A stretch of DNA of 64,000 nt, from contig CASICK010000009.1 in assembly GCA_949373155.1 (NCBI GenBank), positions 1 to 64,000 of the forward strand. Reading direction: 5' to 3'. Made by a program: the position numbers and the translations under genes. The notes under the pieces are model-generated. The model made no database searches. It was not told the DNA's origin and saw nothing but the letters and a program-made list of their open reading frames with translations. Position 1 is the stretch's first letter, and each line of letters starts with the position of its first letter. The stretch is from an uncultured Synechococcus sp. (GTDB taxonomy: Bacteria > Cyanobacteriota > Cyanobacteriia > PCC-6307 > Cyanobiaceae). Shown here in pieces: positions 1 to 8,611 of this stretch.

Positions 1-407
1 GGTTTTAATTGGTGCAAGCACCTGCGATGGATATTCATAAACCGCTCAGAAGGTTGGTTCTTTAGATGAATAAGGAATGCCAGGGAAGCTTTTGTCTTCC
101 TTTATTAAAACTGGAGACTTTGACTCGGACTGCAACTAGGAATGTATGTGGCAGTTTTAAGCATGATACTGCTACTGATTTATGCAAGTCTTTTCTAAGT
201 TAATCTATTTTTGAGGTATTTGTTGCGTAATAGAGTCTTCTTGGCTCTGGCTATTACTGCTTTATTTAAGGCTTTTTATTGTCATTTTCGTTCTGCCGTG
301 TGTGTAGTGATCATGTTATGCCTTTCTGATTGTATTGACCTGTTCTTTGGGTTTTTGCTATTTAGTCCAATTGTTTTCTTTCCTGGTTTTGCGATTGGTT
401 GGGATTT
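1..407. other. Noncoding left edge of window
   Basis: This AT-rich stretch lies downstream of mutM, whose stop is at 408. I see no open frame with a believable start, ribosome site or protein-like composition. A 45-codon frame on the plus strand from about 66 has no supporting signal. It may include the end of a neighbouring unit outside the window. Confidence 0.4.
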
Positions 408-1277
408 TTACGTCTGGCAGCTTGAGCACCAATGCGTACTGCGACCTGCCAGTTTGATTCGTTCGATTGCTTTCCCGCATCTTGGACACGGTTGTCCTGT
501 CCGTCTGTACACCGCTGCTTGTCCTCCGTAATTGCCATTGACGCCTTCTAGATCTCTGAAATCACTAAATGTGGTTCCTCCTGCGCCAATACTCAGCTCC
601 AGGATCTCGATTAGGCATTCCCTGAGCTTGTCTAATTGTTTGCGATTAAGTTGGCCTGCTGCGGTTTCAGGCCTAATACCCGCAGCAAATAAACTTTCAT
701 CGGCATAAATGTTGCCCGTGCCAGCCACAATGGACTGATCCAATAATGCTGCTTTGATTGAGCGCGTGGATCCTTTAAATCGCTCTAGTAAGTACTGCGT
801 TTTAAAGTCTTGGCTAAACGGTTCGGGTCCTAACTTTTTTAAGCCCGTGATAATTGACTCCACGCCAACATCGGGTGGGACCCACCACATTTCAGCGAAG
901 CTCCTGAGGTCAACGAAGCGCAACTCCTGCCCCTTTGCATTCCAGAAGCGCACCCGTGTGTGTTTGCAGGGTGGACTGTCGTTCTCAATCCACTGAAATT
1001 GGCCTGTCATGCGTAAGTGAACTCCCCAATATCCAGCGCTCTCTTCAGGAGAATCTGGTTCGGATAATCCAGGACGATGCAGTTCTGCGTAGAGGTACTT
1101 TCCTCTTCTCGTCCACTCGCCAACGCGGCAATTTACGAGTCCTGACTCAAAGCAGTTCGGTCCACCAGGACTCGCAATCGCCCTGTCCCGGCATACTTCA
1201 AGATCGCTGATGACGAATTGATCGAGACGATTCGCTAGTCCACGCCGAACCGTCTCAACTTCTGGGAGTTCGGGCAA
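408..1277 (-). CDS. mutM: Formamidopyrimidine-DNA glycosylase (Fpg/MutM)
   Basis: Base-excision repair enzyme that removes 8-oxoguanine and ring-opened purines and nicks the abasic site. The 289-residue product starts with the family hallmark MPELPEVE, in which Pro2 is the nucleophile and Glu3 is catalytic. A helix-two-turn-helix region follows around residues 150-190 (GTGNIYADE), and a C-terminal zinc finger of the form CPRC...CSSC closes the protein. Length is slightly above the usual ~270. It lies 5 nt after psaE on the same strand, so the two are probably co-transcribed; repair of oxidised guanine beside a photosystem gene fits a phototroph. Complete, no anomalies. Confidence 0.96.
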   Translation of the reverse strand: MPELPEVETVRRGLANRLDQFVISDLEVCRDRAIASPGGPNCFESGLVNCRVGEWTRRGKYLYAELHRPGLSEPDSPEESAGYWGVHLRMTGQFQWIENDSPPCKHTRVRFWNAKGQELRFVDLRSFAEMWWVPPDVGVESIITGLKKLGPEPFSQDFKTQYLLERFKGSTRSIKAALLDQSIVAGTGNIYADESLFAAGIRPETAAGQLNRKQLDKLRECLIEILELSIGAGGTTFSDFRDLEGVNGNYGGQAAVYRRTGQPCPRCGKAIERIKLAGRSTHWCSSCQT

Positions 1278-1282
1278 CGGCC

Positions 1283-1492
1283 TCAGGCCGGCTCGAGTTC
1301 CGCTTGAGCGAAATTATTGGTGTTGATTCCGCCTTCTGATCCGGAAATCCCGTTGTAGTTCACCTTTTCGAAGCGAACGACCACCGGGTAGCGAATACCT
1401 GAGGTGTCGATGGACGCCACCGTGCCGACATCGTTGTACCAATAGGACTCAGGGCGCTTAATGCGCACCTTGTCACCGCGGGAAATAGCCAT
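1283..1492 (-). CDS. psaE: Photosystem I reaction centre subunit IV (PsaE)
   Basis: Small stromal/cytoplasmic subunit of photosystem I that helps ferredoxin dock and supports cyclic electron flow. The 69-residue product is the expected length and has the SH3-like PsaE signature: [18 protein letters not shown] at the start, then [19 protein letters not shown] and the FAQAELEPA end. It diverges from the hypothetical gene at 1600, leaving about 107 nt for promoters, and is followed closely by mutM. Identification is secure. Confidence 0.97.
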   Translation of the reverse strand: MAISRGDKVRIKRPESYWYNDVGTVASIDTSGIRYPVVVRFEKVNYNGISGSEGGINTNNFAQAELEPA

Positions 1493-1599
1493 CGCTGCGC
1501 AGAAACGTTGATGCAGTCCGAGAGTATCGCTGCGTGGTCACAAGATGGAGAGAGCGTCACAGAATGTCGTTCGCGCCTTGCCAAGATCGCAGCAGCGCC

Positions 1600-2673
1600 A
1601 TGGCAGCATCCATCACCACCCCTCCAACCCCGCCTTTGACGAACCAGAGTCCCGAAGCACCCACGTTCAATCTCGATCTTCCAGATCCTGAACGGGATGA
1701 CATCAGCACAATGGAATTCCTGTCTCGTCTCGAGCAGGCCTGGGATGTGTGTGACAAATTTGATCTACAAACCGAAATTTGGCGGGGTCGCATCCTGAAA
1801 TCGGTGCGCGATCGGGAAAAACGTGGTGGTGAAGGTCGTGGTGCGGGATTCTTGCAGTGGCTTCGCGAGCGGGAAATTAGTAAGACCAGGGCGTATGGAT
1901 TGATTCAACTGGCTGAATCTGAGCAAGGTTTGGTTGGTGATGGTTTGCTTGAGCCATCAAGTGTGAACCAGTTTTCAAAACGGGCTTTCCTTGAGACCGC
2001 TTTGGCAGCTCCTGAAGTGCAGGTGATGATTGCGGAAGCTGCCAACGAAGGGCAGGAAATCACCCGCAAGCAGGTTCGCAGGCTCACGGACGATTTCACC
2101 TCTGCAACCAGTCCCTTGCTTCCGGATGAAATCCGTCAACGAGCGCAAGAGAATTTGCTTCCATCGAAGGTTGTTGCACCTCTGGTGCGCGAATTGTCAA
2201 AGCTTCCAGAGCTTCAGCAGGAAGACTTCCGCAAGGTTCTACGAGATGAGCCGGAACTCGATCGGATTAAGGACGTTACCCATACGGCGCGATGGATCAC
2301 CAAAGCCACGGAATCAGGCGTTGCTGTTCGTGCTTTTCAACAGGGGGAACTGGACCTGGAGAAAGCGATGCAGGAGGCTCAGCGTCTTGACGCTCTGGGC
2401 TTACTCGCCGATGCAGTCGGCCAGGCTCAGACGCTGGAGGCTGCAGTTCTCAAGCTGCATACCTCTTGGAGGCGATTAGGTGGTCTGCATGAACGGCTGT
2501 GGGTGGAAAGCGGAAGCAGCACCCCTTATCTACGCGATGTTTTAACAGCGCTACAAACCTTGAGTGGAGCCACGATGCGGGTGTCGCTCGGGGAACTTGC
2601 TGGTGGTAAGAGGGTGAGGCTTCAACTTGTTGAGGAGGCTCCTGACCAACTGGAGCCTCCGGCAATCCCCTAG
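1600..2673 (+). CDS. Conserved cyanobacterial hypothetical, possible DNA-binding
   Basis: A 357-residue protein I cannot assign to a characterised family. The ATG at 1600 is chosen because the in-frame extension upstream (from 1534) would run over the psaE promoter region and is not protein-like. The N-terminal 30 residues are Pro/Thr-rich and probably disordered. Residues ~50-110 include a segment (FLQWLREREISKTRAYGLIQ) resembling the helix-turn-helix of DUF3102-like phage/plasmid proteins, so DNA binding is possible. The remainder is charged and helical, with Gln/Glu/Leu-rich stretches. Diverges from psaE; recQ follows 51 nt downstream on the same strand. Confidence 0.75.
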   Translation: MAASITTPPTPPLTNQSPEAPTFNLDLPDPERDDISTMEFLSRLEQAWDVCDKFDLQTEIWRGRILKSVRDREKRGGEGRGAGFLQWLREREISKTRAYGLIQLAESEQGLVGDGLLEPSSVNQFSKRAFLETALAAPEVQVMIAEAANEGQEITRKQVRRLTDDFTSATSPLLPDEIRQRAQENLLPSKVVAPLVRELSKLPELQQEDFRKVLRDEPELDRIKDVTHTARWITKATESGVAVRAFQQGELDLEKAMQEAQRLDALGLLADAVGQAQTLEAAVLKLHTSWRRLGGLHERLWVESGSSTPYLRDVLTALQTLSGATMRVSLGELAGGKRVRLQLVEEAPDQLEPPAIP

Positions 2674-2724
2674 ATCTGGTGCTCGTTAAGGTGAAGCCAC
2701 TATCTGTGGAGTAAGGGGTGAGCG

Positions 2725-4215
2725 TTGGATCCACTCCTTAAGTCTCTTCACAGGCATTACGGCTGGGACTCCTTTCGTTCAGGCCAACGTCCGGTGATCG
2801 AAGCCCTGTTAAGCGGTCGCGATTGTTTAGCAGTGCTGCCAACTGGAGGCGGCAAATCACTCTGTTTTCAGCTCCCTGCCTTGGTGCGACAAGGGTTGGT
2901 CGTGGTGATTTCTCCACTCGTCGCTCTGATGGATGATCAGGTGTTGCAACTGCAGCGGCGAGGCATTGCTGCCGCCTGCTTGCACCGTGGGATTCAACCC
3001 GAACAACGACGCTTGATTCAGGAGCAGTTGTCCGCTGGCACGTTGCGTCTTCTTTACCTCGCCCCTGAGCGTCTTCAAGGTGAGGCGGCGAGGGACATGC
3101 TCTCTTCGCATGCAAGAGAAGGGCAGTTGGTGGCTTTGGCTGTGGATGAGGCCCATTGCATCAGTGCTTGGGGGCATGATTTTCGGCCCGACTACAGGCG
3201 TCTTGGTCAGCTTCGGGCCCTGTGCCCTGGTGTCCCGCTCGTTGCATTAAGTGCAACCGCAGCTCCAAGGGTGCGGGCTGACATTCTCCGTTTGCTTGGG
3301 TTATGCAAACCGCTCATTCAGGTGTCGTCGGCGCAACGGAGCAACCTCCACTACACGATGCGGCGGCGTCCGAGCGACCCGCTTCCTGATGTTTTACAGG
3401 CCCTGAAGCAGTCGCGAGGTGCCACCTTGATCTATGCCAGGACCCGTCGTTCAGTGGAGCTCTGGGCAGAACGCTTGCAATCCCAAGGAATTCCCGCGAT
3501 CACTTATCACGCGGGCCTGGAGGCGGAGCGCCGTGAGGAGGCTCTCAGGCATTTCTTAGAAGCTGATACGCCGGTTTTGGTGGCCACAGTGGCGTTTGGG
3601 ATGGGCGTTGACCGCTCGGATGTGGGGTTGGTGTTGCACTTGGATCTACCTGCGACCCCGGAGGGGTACCTCCAGGAGTCAGGTCGCGCTGGACGCGATG
3701 GCAGACCGGCCCATTGCCTTGTGCTGTTTTCGCCTGGAGATCGAACCAGCTTGGGTTGGGCGATGCAGTCCACCTTGCGTCGTGCGGCTGAAGCCAAAGC
3801 ATCCGACGACGATGTTTGGCGTGTGGAGTTTTCCCAGCAGCAATTGAGGCGGATGGAGGCGGTTGCTGAGGGAGAGATTTGCCGCGAGCAAGCTCTACTG
3901 CTTTCGGTGGGGGAGCTGACGTCTCCTTGCGGCCGCTGTGATCGTTGCCTGGCTGATTTGCGGGCCAAGGATTGGTCAAATCGCGCCCAAGAATTGCTGG
4001 AGGTGATCGATGCCGGTCAGGGAGCAGACATCCGCAGCCTGACCGAGCGATTGCGGAAGCTTGATGGCAGCGAAGAACGTTGGGGTTGGCTTGCGCGCAG
4101 GCTCGTGCAAGAGGAGCTGATTCGTGAGAGCAATGACGGCGCCCAACGCCTGTCGTTAAGGGATAGCGGCAGACAATTCCTGCATGCCCCATGGCCCCTG
4201 CATTACGCCGCTTGA
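2725..4215 (+). CDS. recQ: ATP-dependent DNA helicase RecQ
   Basis: 3'-5' superfamily 2 helicase acting in recombination and fork repair. The 496-residue product has Walker A LPTGGGKS (about residues 39-46), a DEAH box followed by the RecQ loop CISAWGHDFRPDYR, and motif VI QESGRAGRDG. The RecQ C-terminal zinc site is formed by an early Cys plus CGRCDRC. It ends after a short winged-helix-like region, so the HRDC domain of the ~610-residue E. coli enzyme is missing, as in many cyanobacterial RecQ proteins. The start is TTG at 2725, with AAGGGGTG just upstream as a ribosome site. Its stop lies 1 nt from the end of the convergent LysM gene. Confidence 0.93.
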   Translation: MDPLLKSLHRHYGWDSFRSGQRPVIEALLSGRDCLAVLPTGGGKSLCFQLPALVRQGLVVVISPLVALMDDQVLQLQRRGIAAACLHRGIQPEQRRLIQEQLSAGTLRLLYLAPERLQGEAARDMLSSHAREGQLVALAVDEAHCISAWGHDFRPDYRRLGQLRALCPGVPLVALSATAAPRVRADILRLLGLCKPLIQVSSAQRSNLHYTMRRRPSDPLPDVLQALKQSRGATLIYARTRRSVELWAERLQSQGIPAITYHAGLEAERREEALRHFLEADTPVLVATVAFGMGVDRSDVGLVLHLDLPATPEGYLQESGRAGRDGRPAHCLVLFSPGDRTSLGWAMQSTLRRAAEAKASDDDVWRVEFSQQQLRRMEAVAEGEICREQALLLSVGELTSPCGRCDRCLADLRAKDWSNRAQELLEVIDAGQGADIRSLTERLRKLDGSEERWGWLARRLVQEELIRESNDGAQRLSLRDSGRQFLHAPWPLHYAA

Positions 4216-4216
4216 C

Positions 4217-5255
4217 TTAGGCGGTTTTGTTACAGCGATCCTTCACCAGGTCCTTCTCGAAATTGGTCTGCGGGGCAATCCAGCTTTTCCATGCACCATC
4301 AGAACTGGTGACATTGATTTTGCGAGCAGAGCAGTTCACCGCTACGTACAGGGGCTTCCCTTCGTTGTTCAACGTTGGAGCCACCATGCTGCCGCCCATG
4401 GATTGCCAGTTGCTCCAGTCCACTTGGAGCGGGCCGTAGGTGCGCCATGTTGCCGCTTTGGCTGTCACTGATTTGCTGGGAGTGGTCTTTGCTGGAGCCA
4501 CCTTTCTTGGAGCTATTTTCGTGACAGCCGTTTTGGCCTGAACTGGTTTGGCCGCGCTTGGTTTGAACCGTCTTGGTTGGTTGGCTGGCCGTTGCAGTGA
4601 GAACGGGCTTTGCTGCTGGCGTGGTGCTGGTTTGCACTGATGTGCTGACCGATTCGGTGGGACGCGTATCCCGCAGCATCAGCTTGGTGCCAATCGTCAC
4701 CTTGTTGGGGTCATTGATGGTGTTGAGATCGACCAGAGAGGCCACGGGAACCTCATAGGCGCGAGCGATCTGGGTGAGGGTCTGACCTCTGGCCACGGTG
4801 TGGGATGTGGCGTTCGGATTGCCTTTGATCGGCGTGGGCTTGGCCTTCGTTACTGATTTTGGCTTGGGAAGCACGGCTGATGTGGGCAGCTTCAGCGTTT
4901 GGCCAAGCTCAACATGATCAGCGCTTCGAAGGCTGTTGATAGCGATTAGATCCCTTTCCCTGACACGATATTGAGTTGCAATCCCACCGAGGGTGTCTCC
5001 CCCTTTCACGGTGTGACGTCCTTGGCCAGCGCTGACAACGCCTCTGGCACCGCTTGGCAAACGCAACGTTTGCCCAACTTCCACATAGTTGGAATTACGG
5101 ATTCCATTAGCTCTCATCAAGCTTCCAACCGATACTCCATAGCGATCAGCGAGACCAGAGATGGTGTCTCCTGGTTTTACGGTGATCGATGCTGCGCCCG
5201 CTTGAAGGGGCATCAATGCCGACAGGGTTAGGGCGACGGCAACAACGCTTCGCAT
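4217..5255 (-). pseudogene. Secreted triple-LysM protein, frameshifted
   Basis: A peptidoglycan-binding protein interrupted by a frameshift. From the ATG at 5255 it reads a signal peptide (MRSVVAVALTLSALMPLQAGAA), then three LysM repeats of about 44 residues each (beginning ITVKPGDT, HTVKGGDT and HTVARGQT), then a Thr/Lys/Pro linker. Near 4562-4568 the frame changes by one base. The natural continuation (KPSAAKPVQAKTAV) and a conserved C-terminal domain (LQVDWSNWQSMGGSM ... VNCSARKINVT) are read in the other frame down to 4217. Removing one base at the junction restores a ~345-residue protein. Either a real lesion or a sequencing error. It converges on recQ. Confidence 0.82.
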
Positions 5256-5349
5256 GCTTCTTTCTGTGCTGGGCGAAAGATAAGGTGTCTGGCCCAACTC
5301 GCCAGTCCTTAGCGCGAATTCATTTGTATTGGTTGATTTGGAGCGATGT

Positions 5350-6750
5350 TCAGCCCACAAAACGGCGAAATATCGCAGGATTCAACGTGTAGGGCGGGTA
5401 GCGGTGACGAATGTCGAGAAAAAAGGGCCTGCGCAGCACAGAACGAGGATGGGAGAAGGTTTGAAAGCCGGCTTCTGCCTGATAGCTGCCCATACCGCTG
5501 GCCCCCACTCCACCGAATGGCAATTCCGGAACCCCCTTTTGCATCACCACATCGTTGAAGCAGACCCCACCTGAACTGGTGCGCTGCAGAACCGCGTCTT
5601 GGTCGTTGCGATCACCGCCAAAGAGATAGATGGCTAAGGGTTTGTCTTGCTGTTGGATGCGGGTGATGGCGTCATCCAAGGTCTCCACCGTCATTATTGG
5701 CAATAAAGGGCCAAAGATTTCCGCTGCCATTAAGGGGTCCTGATCGCTTTGAACTTCAATCAGGGTGGGTGCGATCTTGCGGCGTTGGTGGTCGCATTCG
5801 CCTCCAAACAGGATGCGCCCCTCTGCTTTGGCTGTTGTTAACAGGCCTTCGAGACGTTGAAACTGCCGATCGTGGATTAAAGAGCTGAGATCAGCAGAAG
5901 CCAGTGGATCGTCTCCATAGAGATTGCGGCGCTCCTCTTTCAAAGCCTGCACAAGGCGCTCTCGGATGCTGGTCTGAACCAGGAGGTGGTCAGGGGCGAT
6001 GCAGGTTTGTCCAGCATTGATCCCTTTGCCCCAGATCAAGCGGCGGGCTGTGACTGCAAGGTCGGCACTATCGAGCACGACAGCAGGATTTTTGCCTCCA
6101 AGCTCCAGCGTGACGGGAGTGAGGTGACGGGCGGCACCGGCCAGCACCTTGGCTCCAATCGCTCCGCTACCGGTAAAGAAAATGTGGTCAAAGCCAAGGT
6201 CCACGAGAGCTGCCGCGGTGGATCCATCTCCATTCACTACTCTCACCACATCACTGGGGAATCCCTCCGTGATCAGGCGCGTGATTAGGGCTGCTGCGGC
6301 AGGGGCATGCTCCGAGGGTTTCAAGACAACGGTGTTTCCCGCCGCAAGGGCACTAATCAGGGGTTGGAGCGTGAGCATGAAGGGGTAGTTCCACGGCCCT
6401 ATCACGAGCACACAGCCCAAGGGCTCTTGGATGAGTTGGGCCCGACCTGGCCGTTGCATGATCGGCACGGGGATGCGTCGAGGCCGCATCCAGGTCTTGA
6501 GTCGCCGCCGCGTGATTTTTAATTCTTGAAGCAACGCCACGATTTCAAACATCCCCTCGAGCTCTGGCTTAGCGAGGTCGATACGAAGGGCTTGAAGAAT
6601 GTCTGCTTCATAGCGATCAATCAGGTCGCTCAGGCGTTTTAATTGGAGGCGCCGCCAAGCTTCCGGTCGGGTTTGACCCGAGGCGACATTGGCGCGGAGG
6701 GTCTTTAAATCAGCAGCTTGAAAGGCTTCGTTGGGGGAGGAGCTGACCAT
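5350..6750 (-). CDS. NAD(P)-dependent aldehyde dehydrogenase (class 3-like)
   Basis: Oxidises aldehydes to carboxylic acids; cyanobacterial members of this group act on long-chain fatty aldehydes. The 466-residue protein shows the ALDH landmarks: Lys144 in VLKPSE for cofactor binding, FFTGSGAIG at 191-199, general base Glu216 in LELGGK, and nucleophile Cys250 in GQTCIAPD. The short N-terminus and aromatic C-terminal tail match class 3 ALDHs, which lack the tetramerisation domain. Substrate specificity is inferred from the family only. It reads on the minus strand away from treS, with about 110 nt between the two starts. The LysM gene downstream begins 94 nt after its stop. Confidence 0.88.
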   Translation of the reverse strand: MVSSSPNEAFQAADLKTLRANVASGQTRPEAWRRLQLKRLSDLIDRYEADILQALRIDLAKPELEGMFEIVALLQELKITRRRLKTWMRPRRIPVPIMQRPGRAQLIQEPLGCVLVIGPWNYPFMLTLQPLISALAAGNTVVLKPSEHAPAAAALITRLITEGFPSDVVRVVNGDGSTAAALVDLGFDHIFFTGSGAIGAKVLAGAARHLTPVTLELGGKNPAVVLDSADLAVTARRLIWGKGINAGQTCIAPDHLLVQTSIRERLVQALKEERRNLYGDDPLASADLSSLIHDRQFQRLEGLLTTAKAEGRILFGGECDHQRRKIAPTLIEVQSDQDPLMAAEIFGPLLPIMTVETLDDAITRIQQQDKPLAIYLFGGDRNDQDAVLQRTSSGGVCFNDVVMQKGVPELPFGGVGASGMGSYQAEAGFQTFSHPRSVLRRPFFLDIRHRYPPYTLNPAIFRRFVG

Positions 6751-6859
6751 CAGAAGCCGTGAGATCTAAGGCCATGCTCGCAGTCCTGAACGATGGATTG
6801 CGAAAAAGGGGATGACGTCGCGGCCGATCAGGGTTAGTACGAGAAGGAATGGTGCCGGC

Positions 6860-8611
6860 ATGATGACTAAGCAGCAGCCGTGGTGGAACGGTGCCGTCAT
6901 CTACCAGCTGATCGTGCGCAGCTATGCCGATGGCAATGGCGATGGAATCGGCGATTTGCAGGGCCTGGCCAATCGCCTGCCCTATCTACGTTGGTTAGGT
7001 GTGGAAGCGATTTGGCTCACCCCGATTTATCCATCGCCACTGCAAGACGGTGGCTACGACATCACCGACTTCAAGTCCATCCACCCCGAGCTGGGTGATT
7101 TGGCGGCCTTTCATCGGGTGTTGATTGCTGCTCACTCTCACGGCATCAAGGTGGTGATGGACTTGGTGCTGAATCACACCAGCACGCTCCATCCTTGGTT
7201 TCAACGTGCCCGTTGGGCTCCAGAAGGAAGTCCGGAGCGAGATGTGTATGTCTGGAGCGATGACCCCAAGCGCTATGCAGATGCTCCAGTGCTGTTCCGT
7301 CATTTCGAGTCTTCGAACTGGGAATGGGACGAGGTGGCGCAGCAGTACTACCTCCACCGTTTTTTGCGCCATCAACCCGACCTCAATTACCACAGCCCAC
7401 TCGTGCAAAAAGAGATGCTCGATGTGGTGGATTTTTGGATTGAACGAGGTGTGGACGGTTTCCGTCTTGATGCGGTTCCCTTCCTTTTTGAAGCCGAGGC
7501 ATCTCGTTGCGAGGGTTTGCCTGAAACCCATGAATTCCTCAAGCGCTTGCGAGCAAGGGTGGACAGCCATGGCAAGGATGTGTTGCTCCTCGCGGAAGCG
7601 ATTCAACCAGTGGAGGAGGCTGCTCCTTACCTCGCCGATGACGAACTGCATGGAGCTTTCAACTTCGCCTTAACGGCTCATTTGTTTGCTTCAATTGCCA
7701 GCGGAACAGTAGAGGCCTTGCGCGAGTGTTTGCAGGCAGCTCAAAACGCTGTGGGCGGCTGCAGGTGGGCCTTGCCTCTACGCAATCACGATGAGCTTTG
7801 GCTTGGCGATGGCCATCTGGTTCCAGAGGATGTAATTCAAACGATCCGAGCCGGATTGCATCAGGGGCAGGGGCATTGGCTCAATTGGGGCATCAACCGG
7901 CGTCTTGCGCCTTTGCTCAATGGTGATTCTGGTTCCAATCGGGTGATGCATGCCCTTCTGTACAGCCTTCCAGGTCTTCCCATCCTGTATTACGGAGATG
8001 AGCTCGGAATGGGGGATTGGCCGGGTCTGCGCGACCGCGATCCGAACCGCACTCCGATGGCTTGGACGCCTGGACGAAATGGTGGGTTTTCAACCGCTCC
8101 CGACCCTCTGTTGGTGTTGCCACCGATCACTGCTCCTGGATACGACTATCGGGTGGTGAATGTGGAAGTTCAGAAGCAGCTGCCTGGTTCGCTTCTGAAT
8201 TGGCATCGGCGCATGCTCACCTGCCGCAAGCTGCTTCCAGCCCTACGCAATGGCGACTTTGAGCTGTTGGATTGTGCTCATCCTGGAGTGATCGTGTATG
8301 TGCGCACAAACGCCACCATGACGGTGATGGTGGCGGCCAATCTCTCCGCCGCTGGGGCATCGTTTCGCCTCGATCTGAGCCGATGGTCTGGCGAACGCAC
8401 CCGAGAGGTGTTGTGGGGGTGTGACTTCCCACCTGCCGATGCCGATTGGTTTGTGTATCTCGCTGCCCATGGGTTCAGCTGGTGGTTGATCGGCGAAGTG
8501 GAAGAAACAGACAGCAGCAGCGAGGACTCCGGGGTTCAGGAGGACAAGTTGAGTGTTGAACCCTCTAGGGCCTTGGGATCTCCCACTCCCGCCTCTTCAA
8601 GAAGGGCTTGA
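6860..8611 (+). CDS. treS: Trehalose synthase (maltose transglucosylating, GH13)
   Basis: Family GH13 enzyme that interconverts maltose and trehalose. From the ATG at 6860 (GAGAAGGA 11 nt upstream) the product is 583 residues. It has the TreS pattern: IYQLIVRSYADGNGDGIGD near the start, nucleophile Asp204 in GFRLDAVP, acid/base Glu246 in LLLAEA, and the stabilising Asp311 in LRNHDEL. Conserved blocks INRRLAPLL, LYYGDELGMGD and DRDPNRTPMAW follow, and a C-terminal beta domain. An in-frame ATG at 6812 exists but adds a basic non-family extension. The last ~25 residues are Ser-rich and overlap the end of glpD by 76 nt. It may supply a compatible solute or feed glycogen metabolism. Confidence 0.87.
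   Translation: MMTKQQPWWNGAVIYQLIVRSYADGNGDGIGDLQGLANRLPYLRWLGVEAIWLTPIYPSPLQDGGYDITDFKSIHPELGDLAAFHRVLIAAHSHGIKVVMDLVLNHTSTLHPWFQRARWAPEGSPERDVYVWSDDPKRYADAPVLFRHFESSNWEWDEVAQQYYLHRFLRHQPDLNYHSPLVQKEMLDVVDFWIERGVDGFRLDAVPFLFEAEASRCEGLPETHEFLKRLRARVDSHGKDVLLLAEAIQPVEEAAPYLADDELHGAFNFALTAHLFASIASGTVEALRECLQAAQNAVGGCRWALPLRNHDELWLGDGHLVPEDVIQTIRAGLHQGQGHWLNWGINRRLAPLLNGDSGSNRVMHALLYSLPGLPILYYGDELGMGDWPGLRDRDPNRTPMAWTPGRNGGFSTAPDPLLVLPPITAPGYDYRVVNVEVQKQLPGSLLNWHRRMLTCRKLLPALRNGDFELLDCAHPGVIVYVRTNATMTVMVAANLSAAGASFRLDLSRWSGERTREVLWGCDFPPADADWFVYLAAHGFSWWLIGEVEETDSSSEDSGVQEDKLSVEPSRALGSPTPASSRRA

Noticed and set aside
211..531. Plus-strand 106-residue frame at the left edge
   Set aside because: It overlaps the 3' end of mutM in antisense and is a composition-driven hydrophobic frame with no ribosome site.
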